Assembly (NCBI GenBank): GCA_027604005.1
Contig: JADGJT010000101.1
Span: 1,044-64,802, forward strand
DNA from: Dinochytrium kinnereticum
Taxonomy: Eukaryota; Chytridiomycota; Chytridiomycetes; Chytridiales; Chytridiaceae
Length of the DNA stretch: 63,759 nucleotides
Direction of reading: 5' to 3'
Positions 45,227-57,500 of this stretch are shown here, piece after piece; positions within the stretch are counted from its first letter, which is position 1; the number at the start of each line of letters is the position of its first letter. The position numbers and the translations under genes are program-made. Under the pieces are notes generated by a model. That model was not told the origin of the DNA, ran no database searches, and was given only the letters and a program-made list of their open reading frames with translations.

Positions 45227-48200
45227 ATGCGGTACAACATCGACGGGACGCAGCGGGAGGAGACTGCGCAAGAGGCTGCCGAGTCCGCGGCGCTGCTAGC
45301 CGGTCGGAGGCTCAGGGACCTCCCCCCGCCACCACGCCCCCCAAGGGATGTGCTGTTGGCCGAAGCTAGGGCCGCAGTCGCACTGCCAAAGGGTTCGAAA
45401 CCGCCACCTCCTCCGCCGCAAACACCGCAACCGCCGCCTGGGAGACCATCTGCACTGCCTTGGGATAATGCTGCCGACAGAATGATGTTCGGCAGGGAGG
45501 GAGAGGCTGAATTTCGAAGGGGATCGGGGGAGTATGATGAGTTTATAGGTAGGCCACTCGATTCACATGCATGCAATGCTCCATAGCCCAACTCATTCTT
45601 TTCTCCCCTGGTCAGACTTCTACATACGCTTCAAATCATTAAGGGATTACAAAAAGAAGCTAGATCAAAAAAACAGGAACGATTACAGAATAGTAGTCGA
45701 TGATTATGAGTACACAGTGGCACGGCAAGCGCTCGTCCTCTTTGATGAATTTATGTTCAAGAAGAAGAAAACTGCTTTGGAAAAGATATCTAAGGTTTTG
45801 GACATACATGTCATCCTGTTTTCTTTCCTCCCAATATTGTTCCTTTGTGGAGTCCTTTAATTATTATTGGGTTTTGTGATTGCATATTCTCATAGGACCG
45901 AGCAAATCTTCCGATAAAGGCCTACGAAACTGCCATTGTGGAAAGTGTAAGAAATAACAGGGTTGTTCTCATAGCAGGTTAGTGAATTTGACGTTCCCCT
46001 CTGGCATTCTGAGAGTATATCCATGTACATGTTTGGTTAGTGGTGTTGTTTTTGTTAAGCCGGCGTTTGTTTGAATATGCTCGCCTCCTGGATGTCTTAG
46101 CATTCCTTTTGCCCGACCTATTCTCCTCTTCGCTTCTTTTTTGTAGATTGGTCATTATTGCGCTTTGTAGCATGGATGGTACTGCTCGCCTAAAATGGTC
46201 TTGTGGTTGTCATGATCCGTCAATAAAGCACAGTACTTATGTGGTCTTGATTCCATGACCCCATTTTGAATTATTTCACTGAACATCACTTTTTCCCTCA
46301 TTCAACCATTTAGCCGACACTGGGGCAGGGAAGTCCACACAGGTTCCCCAATATTTGCTAGAAGGTGGTTTCGACAAGATAGCTTGCACACAGCCTCGAC
46401 GTATTGCCTGTTATTCACTTGCAAGACGCGTTAGGTTTGTGATATTATTCCGTTCCGTTCCACCTTTCATTACTATTATGCGATTCAGATAAGTTTATAA
46501 ATGAATTAAATAGCTACGAGAGCTTGAATATCTACGGATCAGAAATAGCCTATCAAGTTCGGTTTGAAGGAACAAAAACTTCGAAGACAAAAATCCTTTT
46601 TCTGACAGAGGTGTTGTTATTCGCTGCAAAGAGTTGACATTTTAGGGTCTCTTGCTTCGACAGTTTGCGGCTGATCCTAATCTCTCGCTTTACAACGTCA
46701 TTATTGTTGATGAAGTACATGAGCGTCACATTACAGGTGAATTTCGGTGTCTTACCATTTGTCGCAGTGTTCATGGCTAATTACGATATAATTGACATAA
46801 GGTGATTTTCTGTTGGGGGTTCTTAAACGCATACTTGCTGTCCGAGATGATATTCGTTTAGTGTTGATGTCGGCCACCATCAATGCCGAATTGTTTTCAC
46901 AATACTTTAATGCTCCCGTTTTCAATATTCCTGTAAGCTTAAGCTCACCTTACTACATCATTTACCTTGTAATGAGTAGGGAAGAGTTTTTCCTGTTCGC
47001 ATCGAATATCTTCCTGCCAATGAGGAGGATAGGAACGTAGTCGATGACAGTTTCTATAAAGAACGGACGGAAGGCCTTATAAAGGAATCAATTTCGGCAA
47101 AGACTGTAAAGTTCAAGCCAGGTAAGAGAAAAATATTAGAATTTATTGATTTTGGTCATTTCCGGCTGTATGTTTTATCTTTCTTTCAGAGCCTTATTTG
47201 CGAATATTGGAGAGAATCGACCAAGTTGTTCCCGCTCACGAGCGTGGAGACCTTCTTATTTTTATGAGCGGCATTAATGAAATAACGAATCTTGCTGATT
47301 CGCTTAAGCCATATGCTCAATATACAAAGTGGGATACAAGTTTTCCTTTTTTTTTCAGACTACACGTCATTTTTATTTTGCTTATCGTACCTCTCTCTTA
47401 CCGTTTTGATTACTTAAATTTTGCAGACGTTGGATCATACTGATGCTTCACAGTGCTCTTTCAGTTAAAGAGCAGGAGAAGGTAAGCTTGGGCAAGAAAA
47501 AAAATTATTTACTGATGTCTAGGTGTTTGATGTTGCTCCTGCTGGAGTCAGGAAATGCATTCTATCGACAAACATCGCCGAGACTAGTGTGACGATTGAT
47601 GGGATAAGATTTATCATTGATTCAGGTATGTCTTCACTCGTCATCGTTCCCCCATCATATAAATCAGTACCATGTATTGACTGAGAGGTACTGATAACAG
47701 GGAAAGTTAAGGAAATGGGGTTCGATTCAAAAACAGGAATATCTAAGCTATCTGAATATTGGATATCACAATCTAGCGCAAAGCAAAGAACAGGCCGAGC
47801 TGGTAGAACTGGCCCAGGAGAAGTATGTTTCAGTTGTTTTCGCCCATTTAAGTATTACCTAGTGCTTCCGTCTATATTCAGCAAAAGAACACGACCGGCT
47901 TAACGAGTTTCCCATCCCAGAAATTATGAGAATGCCTTTAGAGCCAACGCTGCTTCAAATATTAGCTTATGGCTTAGGTGATCCCCGCGAATTTGATCTT
48001 ATCGAGAAGCCATCGGAACTCACCGTGAACAATGCTATTTTTCGACTTGAGAATTTGGGGGCTTTAGAGCAATATGCTAAATCAGGACAAAGCACCTTTT
48101 CAGATTTTCAGAATGTGGAATTGGAAACCCATGCTTCGAATAGTGAACTTGTTAAAAGGCCATCCAAAATTTCGAAGGCAGCTTTCGCCGGGTCGTCTTT

Positions 48201-50739
48201 GGAACTCACCCCGTTGGGTAGAGTTCTTTCCATTCTGCCTGTCAATGTTGTACTCGGGAAAATGCTTATCTTGGGGACGGTGCGTCCATCTTTACTACAT
48301 TTATTAGTTTTGACAATGAAGCAGATTTCTGATGTTATCGACTCGACAATTGTGATGGTGGCGGCTTTAACGGTTCCTTGCCCGTTTTCTCGAGTACCGG
48401 ATTCTCGAAATGACATTGCCTCGGTAACTTGGCTTCAAGACTTTAGTTTTGGTGAATTCTGACTACTTCATTTTAAAAAAAAGAATCGCAAATGGCTTCA
48501 ATCCGAAATCGGTGATCCATTTACTCTTCTAAGCCTTTTTTCGGAATGGCTTCGAGTGAAAGAAAAGCGACAAGTAAGTGCTTTCTCTCCGCATTTTTTT
48601 AATGCCCTCATGTCTTCTTTGTTGTATATATCTATATTTTGGAAGGGAATGCGGCGGACGGGGGAGGGGGCTAAAAAAAAAATCTAACAGACTCCTAGTC
48701 ATCGCAAAATTGGTGTAGGAGACACGGAGTTGAAGAGCAGCGGCTGTATGAGATGGTGAAGCTTAAAACACAATTTGAAATAATCCTTGCCGAATACATG
48801 GCTGAAGAAGAGGGAGGATCTGATTCCGAAGTTGACGATGATAGCGAGTCTGACGAATCAGCTAGAAGCCTTAGCCGTCGTGGGAAGAAGCGAAAGAGAG
48901 GAAGGCAAGATATAGGCGAAGATGAAACAGAGAATAGGAAATCTCCATTCTGGAAAGTATGGCAACATACCTATGAAATGGATCTGACGTTTTTTGATAT
49001 AGAATCCCGAGTATATCCGACGCCGAGAGCAAAAAATGCTTCTGGAAAGGCAAAAGAGATTGCAGGCTACTGGAAAAAGAAAAATTCTTAAAGTTGATGA
49101 TGGCGAAGGGGATGAAGCCGAGGAAAACGAAGCAGAAGGTTAGAGAAAACAAATCGATGTGATTTTAACATTCAACTATAGACGCTGCAGATATGTCAAT
49201 TCATCACCTCGAGTTTTCCCTTAAACACAGTGTAGCCGATCTTCTCGCAACAGGTGGCGATGTTTCGAATCTAAGCCTTCGCGATAAAAATATGCTGAAG
49301 CTAATTTTTTGCTCGGGGCTTTATCCAAATATCGCGATCGCAGATGAGGCAAACCCATCACGGTCACTTTCGGAGCAGGTTTAATGTTTGCAATAATCTT
49401 AACAATCTCACCACTTCTCAGATGTTTCATACGAAAGGAAAGCGATTCGTTGTAATGCACCCAACCAGCATTTTTGTATATTCACCAGAACTGCTTCATC
49501 CTAAGAAGGAAGAAGTCGTTGAGCAGCAAAAAGAAGGTGCAGAAACGTTAGAAACCCTTCGTCAGAGGCCACGCTCCGTGGAGCTTCTTTGTTATTTAGA
49601 GTTACTTCAGACGAATAAGCCTTACCTAACGAACGTAATGAGGGTTCCTGCAGCCCCCGTATGCCTATTATTTGCGCATAAGCGTAAGTCTAATTTCGAA
49701 GTTACTTAGCCGCTATTTTGTGACTTCGATTTAACCTTTTTTTTTTTGTTTATGCAGTTGATATCAGTCCAGACTGCAAACACATAATTGTTGATGAATG
49801 GCTCCAACTTCGTTTCAAACAACGTGCATCCGCTACTCGATATCTCATTCTTGCCAATTGGCTGAGAATTGCATGGGATCTCGTTATCAATAAGAGACTT
49901 AAGGTATGATTTTGATTTATTATTTTAGGTCTTTGTGAATCTTAGGAAATGTGTACATAGCGTGTCAAACATGGACTAGTTACAGCTGAGATAGGTATTG
50001 AAAAGGAATTGAAGCAAGATTCATCTAGTGATACTTCGCCGAATCGGAAGCGGAGAGTTTTGACGGATTGGTCAAGTTTCGATTTTATACCAAGTGAAAT
50101 TCGTCGTCTCAGGAATGATTGGGAGTCTGGATCAAGTCGTTGGAAATCAGACGTATGTGGAGAATTCGTCAATCTGGAACGTGAGGATGTATCACGTATG
50201 TGAATCTGTTTATCGATATGTTTTGCTTATCCTTGTTTTGTCGCCGTCTTAATAACCTCATACTCTTCAAAGGCAAGCTTAGTGATTTTCTTGAGGTCGA
50301 AATCGAATATTCGATAGAGAAGCTTCGCACTCAGGATGTTCCTGAAATGGTATTGCGTGTTCTAACTGTATTACATCCGAGCTCACTTTTATCTCAGTTT
50401 GGATATGATCCCTATAGCCCTGCAACCCCAGTGTGGGCCTCTATACCACTCACAAATTACATGAGATATTTTGTGCCGTATCCAGAGTCGATACCCCAGA
50501 GCAAGAGAGGACGAAAGCTCTTTGAACTTCCCGGGCGGGCAGGGCCTCGAACTGAAGTTGAATATGGAACCGACCCTGCCCCACCAACTAGCGCATGTGT
50601 AGAAGAAACTTTACCCACTAATGATCTACCCACCTCCAGCGGGCTGCGGAAGCCTGTTGCTTGCACTTCCTGTCGGGAAACATTGTTCCTGACTCCTGTT
50701 GAAGCACTGAGGCATAAAAAAAGTTGCGGAAAAGCATAG
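45227..50739 (+). CDS. DHX34: DEAH-box RNA helicase DHX34 homologue
   Basis: 1293 aa from 22 exons (45227-45548, 45616-45794, 45896-45977, 46314-46434, 46514-46610, 46646-46736, 46802-46932, 46980-47121, 47190-47328, 47427-47481, 47523-47625, 47701-47832, 47882-48279, 48325-48423, 48484-48573, 48699-48956, 49003-49138, 49182-49378, 49422-49683, 49758-49903, 49961-50195, 50273-50739). Motifs: [41 protein letters not shown] and [15 protein letters not shown]34-specific matches follow: [51 protein letters not shown] and [17 protein letters not shown]-terminal zinc-binding motif (CTSC then HKKSC) fits animal DHX34. In animals DHX34 promotes nonsense-mediated decay by remodelling UPF1. The N-terminus is Pro-rich. 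The exon 12 donor is uncertain by three nucleotides. Confidence 0.93.
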
Positions 50740-50869
50740 AAACTGTTTCTATTGAATAATAACGCGTTTCTGATCATAAGGCTCTTTGATTCATAGGAAA
50801 ATCCCAAAGACATAGAAAAGTCCCTCCATTACCCCTTATAAAAAAATAATAAAAAACTTGTGAAAAGGT

Positions 50870-51445
50870 CTATACTGCAGGAGGTATGTCAAGCTGACTA
50901 CCGCCTTGAGCCTTCTGGTTCGTCTTCAATGCGCGAAAGGAGTCAACCCAGCTCATAACAGACTGCTCCGACAGCTGAGCGCGCGAAATATAAGATGCTC
51001 CATTCAACCAGGTCTGGGCAGCCAGCATCCATCTCCCGTTTTCAGCAGGAATTGAGAGGGCGGCAACTTGAGATTTGGAAAGAAGAGATCCTCGGAAGAG
51101 GCGCCATAACCATGCCGCGAATATTATGACAAGGACGCCAGGTGGGAAGATTAGAAGAAGGCATATGATTCCCGTGGATAGAGCCATTACCGACCCACGG
51201 ATTAGAAGCTTGGATGCAGAGTTTGCGGGGTGGGAGACGCCGTGAATGGGTTGAGACGGTCGTGGAGTGCTGGTGTTGACGTTGAAGGAACCACAGTAGG
51301 CCGGCTGCTGCTTGCCAGGCATGACTGTAGTGCTGTCCATGCTAATGATGCAGGTACTTGAAGACAACGACTTTCGCTTCGAGTGGTGCGGCGGTGAATG
51401 AGGTGCAAGGAGGCATGACGGCCGGATGGGTTCGTGGTCTGGCAT
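50870..51445 (-). CDS. Small hypothetical membrane protein
   Basis: Single-exon frame of 191 aa from ATG at 51445. One hydrophobic segment of ~35 residues (residues ~85-120, VMALSTGIICLLLIF and VLVIIFAAWLWRLF) would make one long helix or a two-helix hairpin around PPG. It is flanked by a Ser/Pro-rich N-terminus and a polar C-terminus. No family is recognised. It lies between the 3' ends of DHX34 (plus, 131 bp away) and BEACH (minus, 128 bp away). Confidence 0.6.
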   Translation of the reverse strand: MPDHEPIRPSCLLAPHSPPHHSKRKSLSSSTCIISMDSTTVMPGKQQPAYCGSFNVNTSTPRPSQPIHGVSHPANSASKLLIRGSVMALSTGIICLLLIFPPGVLVIIFAAWLWRLFRGSLLSKSQVAALSIPAENGRWMLAAQTWLNGASYISRAQLSEQSVMSWVDSFRALKTNQKAQGGSQLDIPPAV

Positions 51446-51572
51446 AGAGGGCAGCAGGTTGTCTTGTCAAATGGAACTTGTCAAATCGGAACAAAAATAA
51501 CAAGATGTCGAACAATATTTTGTATTTGTAGCTGGGTATTCAATGACTTGTATTTTTCTCTTCTTTGCCGCA

Positions 51573-54500
51573 TCAACCTTTCTCCAATGGTGGACTCTTA
51601 TCAAGAGCGACCAATAGCAACTTGCCGTCAGCTCGTCCCATGAATATGAAATGCTTGTTATCTGATATGGCAACGGTGAGAACGGGCACCTCTACGTCAA
51701 ATCTATGTGTTGTTTGTAGGCTGGATAGATAAAATAGTATTTGCGTAAGGGAAAGTAAATAAACACCAGTGACTCACCTTTGCACCTTCATTATCAGAAG
51801 GCCATTCCTGTTATCCGAAGCCACCATATGTATGCCATCATTGGCAATAGCTATGTCATGGAACTTCCACGTGAACATTCGACTCTTAGCTTGTTTTCCA
51901 TTGATGTTATAAACATGAATAAATGAAACTCCTGTCGTCGATATTCCACTACCACCCCCTGCCGCGGCGCCTTTTGCTACTGGGGAGATGACTTCTTGGC
52001 TCGAATTTGAGGTTGATAAACCACCGTTCCCCTCGACGTTCAAGGAAACTGATGCAGCATTGACTTCTTCGGAATAAACGATGATTGCGGCTTGACTGGA
52101 TATTTTCACGAGCTGAATGCTCATATTTTCAATCTTATGTTGGGATGATGGTCGTATTGTTCTAATATATCTTGGCTCGTGAAGCGCGTGGATTATACAG
52201 CTTCCATCCTACACTAGGATCAGTACATTTGCCTACAGTTGTAAGAGTTGACTAACCTTCGATCCGGAAACAAGTAAATCGTGCTCCACGTTCGCAGCCA
52301 CTGTCGTTACCTTCAAGCATTAAGGAAAGGCCATAATAATGATTATTACCTCGTCGTCATGGCCATAAAAGATGCGGCGATTGTCCTGCCGAACTAAAAT
52401 CCCATCGCCCATTCCACTCAAAAGCTCCCAGGCCATTGCTGTTGTATCCCTTGATCCAGTCACTAATGTTCTTCCATCCTCAGATATCGTAAGGCACGTT
52501 ACAATATCATGATGACCGTAAACAATATCAATACTGCGAGGTGGGGCGCCAACAACATCAATGGAAGACAAATGAAATGAGGAATCCCAATGACCTGCTG
52601 AGAACATGTATTTGCAGTCGCGAGATACTGAAAAGAGTCCTGGTCTCATGTTGATATTTAGTGCAAACTGCGAAAGAATCGACCGCTTCGGGAAAACACC
52701 AGGATCCATATCAAACTGATAGGTCTGCTCTGTAACGTTCGTCTCAAACCATCGATGCAAGCCAACAGTCAATGACGTATCAGCCGTTACCACAATTTGC
52801 TTCTCGCTGTTGACCATCTGTGAAATGAAAGGTGGGAATTGGACTGCATTGCCAGTTCCTAGATCCCCGGTTGCAAGCTTTTCAGGGGTGATCTGAGAAC
52901 GTGAACAGGCGACGTATTGAATCGAGGAACCCTTTAGGCTGATTAGGAAGCTTTTATGATTCTGAGGGGTTGAGAAGATGGTAGGCTTTATGAAGCTTTC
53001 GCGTTTGAGCCTTTGAGGATGAGGTTTCGTAAAGAGCTGAGACGGTGTCTGTCCAAAGTTATTAATCTGGTCCTCTATTGATTTCCGCTCGACTGGATCC
53101 TTAACAGAATCGATATTGATTGCGCCCTCGTATGTCAAGTAGTAGAAAACATTATTCGCCTTTACAGCTTCCTCACCAGTTTGCTTGTATCCCCAAATTA
53201 GATCAATCCACTCATGTAAGTGTTCTGAAACATAGTCGCCCTCCAAAGCCTCTCGATGAATACGAATAAACTCTTCGGGAGATGATGCCCATTCTGGCAG
53301 AACAACATCGTTGACAGTGGCGCCAGTTTGCTTCCGGCCAAGGTCAAATTCGTTCTAGACCCAGTGAGTAAGGGATCTCTAATAGGTTATGTTTGTTCTA
53401 CCTCATTCAAAAGGAAATCAGGCATGTAAAAGAATTCAGGTATCAGCTCCTTTACGTCACTGTTTCCAGTAAATACGGATTTCCAGCATCCGTCCATTGA
53501 GTGAAATTGCCTGGACAGATAATGAGCAAAAAAAAAGAGAAGAAAAGAAGCTGAAACCTGTCAGGATGGTCGAACTTCCCGGCCTGAAGAGCTATATGTA
53601 GACTAGCAAACGGCTCCAAACGGATTAGATAGAATAAGACGGCAGCGGATGTAGAGTAATGAGTTCCATATAGAAATTTTTTGACAGTTCCCGACGGATC
53701 TTCAAATTGCCTGAAACGTTCAAGGTATTGCTCAAGCCGACTTTCGTTCAGCGCGCCGATGGGTTTAGATAAATCCCGGTACGATTTTGGGTCATTCAAA
53801 TCTAAAGTTTTGGTGGTATAATCCGCAAGGATCCTAAAATTCATTTAGACTTAACGGATTCCAGGATTTTCAGAAGAGTCAAGCAAGGATTTTTAAAAAG
53901 AAAAACAAACCAGGGGAAGACTGGATACTGAGTGAGATCGCTGTAAGTCCTTCCAGACACGGTGTTTAGATACATGAGATACTCGAAGTTAGAAATCTCG
54001 TGTCGTTGCCACCGCTCGGTATAATCACTCCTCTTCGCAATCTCAGGCGGACTCCTAATTTCTGCATTTACTAAGTTCAGAGGTCGAAGTTGAGTTATCT
54101 TCGTCATGAACTTAATCCTATCCTTAGCCTGCTTGAAATTGAAGAGATGGTTTGTTCTATCGACAAAGAAAAACTCTAGTGCAGAGTTTCGGAGCATGTA
54201 CCGTCTCAGATAGACCTCTCGCAGATTGTTTATCGTCCATCGGCGCTCACGGATTAGAACCTCAGACTCAGCAAGTAAAGCCAAAATTCTCTGATCCGCC
54301 TCATTCAAGTCTGCCGCCGTTCTCCTCAAATCGGCTCGGAATGAGAGGTGTGTGTTAAACAGCTCAAGTCTTCCTTTCACCGCGGTCATTAAGAGAATCA
54401 GTTCACAATCAGCCCCGCAGATAAACCGCTCAGCATCTTCACCACTAGCGCCTATCGTGACTAGATTACTCAAGCTGCTGCTCGTAGACTGGCCCCCATG

Positions 54501-57500
54501 ATCGTCGTCCGCAACAACATTCCATTCATCTTCAAGGTCTTCCTCAGTAACTCTCGACCCTAAGGATCCCTCGGAAACCTCTCGCATAAGGTCATTCGTC
54601 GAGCCTGACTCGAAATGCATCCTCAACTTCTCTACTTGTGCCTTCCTTCTATCTGCAGCTGCCGAGGCAAGAGCGGCAGCGGCAGTATGAGCCATCATTG
54701 CTCGTTCGATCCTAGGCGATGACTGCATAGTTGTAAGATTCAGATCGATACCAGGAACATGGACTTTATCTCGTCGTGCAGCGGCATCCCTATGATCATC
54801 GAATTCGTAGTTCTGCGTTAGCCTAGGCCGCATACGAAGGAAGTTTTCAGCCCGATCTAGCTTCCACTTCTGTTTACTCAAGTCGAATTTAGGAGGAGCC
54901 CAAATGGCACGCTCCTCCGTCAACGCTCTATAGTTGTTCAACCACTGGCGCATGATCGATCTCCTTTCAATCTCGTGGTTGGAAACCTTTTCCGACATTC
55001 GGCTTATCTCCTCGTTAATCTTTCTGGACGCAATCGCCTTTACGTGAGCATACGTAACCTCGAAGCCTTTGTAAGCCGCAATCTCTTCTTTCCTCGAACG
55101 GACATAAAGAGTTCGAACCACCTTAACGTATCTCTTGATCGCGAGGGGAATGATAGAGAACTCTTCCTGCTCAATTTGCTTCAGTGCGGGGAAGAGGTGA
55201 TGGTCGTATATGTACTCCCAGTTCGCTGACGTTACTAAGCGTATGAAGTTATCATCGGACTTCTCACTCTCTGAAAGGGCTTCCTGCTTGACAAGAGTCA
55301 CACCTTCGACGTTTTTTAGTGTTAAGATATAGTCTTGCCATCGACTTATAAGCAGCATGTAGAGAGGAAGAATAACGTGATAATCCAGATCTTGATGGAT
55401 AGGGTCGTTTTTCGCATTAAGTCCTCTACAAATAGAATGATATAAAGGGTGTTAGCGTTAAAAACGAATTAAGAAATGTAACGTACAGCATAAAAGCGTT
55501 ATGAATAGCACCGATTATATGCAGAATGCGTTGGCGAGATTGGGTATCTGCATAGGACTGTGCATGTTTATCCAAGAGAGGCATAAGATATGGCAGAACT
55601 ACGAGCCAGGTATTGTTATCAGGAATCGATAGAGCACTTAGTAGTATTCTCAACTCTAATCGCAACAATCCTCCCACTCTATTATGACTCTGAAAATAAG
55701 ATGAGCAAAAAAGGCTCAGGTATAACGTAATCCCTAACCTTTTCATTCTCGGAGAGATTAACATGCGTGATACCATACTCGACAAAGGAGCTTAATATTT
55801 CAAGGCATTCTTCAACGATTTCCCGACATTCTTCGAAGGGATATGAGATACGCACGATGACATCATCGCTATCTCTTCTAGAAAGATTTTGAATGCGGGG
55901 TGGGAGACGGTTCTTCCCAATCTCATAAAAAAGAGTTTGAATTTCTTGCTCAGAAGCTTGAAATTAATTAGTGATAAGAACTCCGATAGATCAACTACCT
56001 TTGGCCAGTTCGGTCGGAACATTTGATGCCATAGCCTTCACTTCGCCCAGAAGCGAATCTCGAAGATCATGATGATGGAACATCATCTCCTCTGACAGAA
56101 GCAGAAGGTGCCAAATATTTTCCTAGGCCAATGATTAAAAAATCTATAGATGCAATACCCTTACCGTTTTAATGCTTGAAAAGATGCCAGCATGACCGAC
56201 CCCAATCTCTCTCCGAACCTCTCGTAGGATAAACAAAACAAGCCTTCTAATGAATTTGATTGCCTGCTCTCTCTCCCCTAACCGTCGCAAAAGCCAAGCT
56301 AACGCTGTAGTCTCCTCGATGAGACGCCACGCCTTTTTATCTGACTCGAAGGCATCATATATAACAACAGCAATGAACCTTAAAACGGCATCATTGAACT
56401 CTGTCATCTGCGCCTTAAGACTATCATCGATCTCTGGTTTCTGTTCTGGGACTAGCTGAGGTTAGTAATTGTAAGAAAAGACACAACCTTCAGCTAAGGG
56501 GGGTTCAGACTCCTTTTCGGACTCTGCGACAGGAGAAAGTGACTCTCCTTTAGGCTCTATCGCCACCTCAGCTTCAGGGGTAGCCTCGTTTTCTTGATTC
56601 ACATTGCTAGGTGTATGTTCTATCGGATTCTCAGAAAATAGTGCTTGGAACAAAAGAGCCTGCCACCCGTAGATCCTCCTTAAAGTCTCGGCATTAGGAG
56701 GAATCTTCATCAAGGTAGTTAAATCTCTTAAAACATCTAATCCCAGCTTCAACGTCTCCGGAGAAACTACACCCAGGGCATTTCCACCAAAAGTCTTGTG
56801 AATAAGGTCAAGCAAGCAAGATAAGTAAGCAACGTTCCTAAAACGAAATTGAATGAGGCTATCGACGGATTGGATAACATTATCCGAGAACCAGTCCAAG
56901 ATCTGCTCCTCAAGGGTGAGCTGAAGTAGCGACAAATATATCTTTCGAGTCAACTGAAACTTAGAGTGAAACCCACTAAACGAGATGCCCAGCTGTCCAA
57001 AGTTTAATGTAGGGGAAGGGGAAAACATATTTCCAGGCAGTTCCTCTAAACGAAGCTTCTTCCTCCATTTATCCGGAGTTCGGTCAACCTTTAATATTAG
57101 AAAAATCAAATCAGTTGTTTACCTTGATAATCAAAAGCATAAGATTCAAAATAATTCTTCTAATACTCTCATCCGAGCACTCCGATAAGAGCCAAAAGAA
57201 TAATTCAACTACTATTCCCTGGGCCAGCAAACACTCCAAAACGCCAGACCCAGGCCCATCGACAATCTTCCTCATCAAGAACATGAGAAGGTCATAAACG
57301 TGCACTGGGTCCGTTCTTCTCATCCATAAGCTAGCCAAGAGCCTAGATAGCTCTTCCTGCATGATTCCATTTGGAGTAAGATTCGTCATAACCTTGATGA
57401 GCTCAGTCCTCATATCAGTGATATGGCTTGATTCAGGTCGAGTCAGGATTAAGCGGGCAAGTAAATCGGGAGGGAGGTGATCTGGTGGCACATTCCAATA

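Noticed and set aside
44959..45591. Minus-strand 210-codon frame
   Set aside because: It mirrors the Pro-rich first exon of DHX34 on the other strand. The Gly-rich translation is an antisense artefact.
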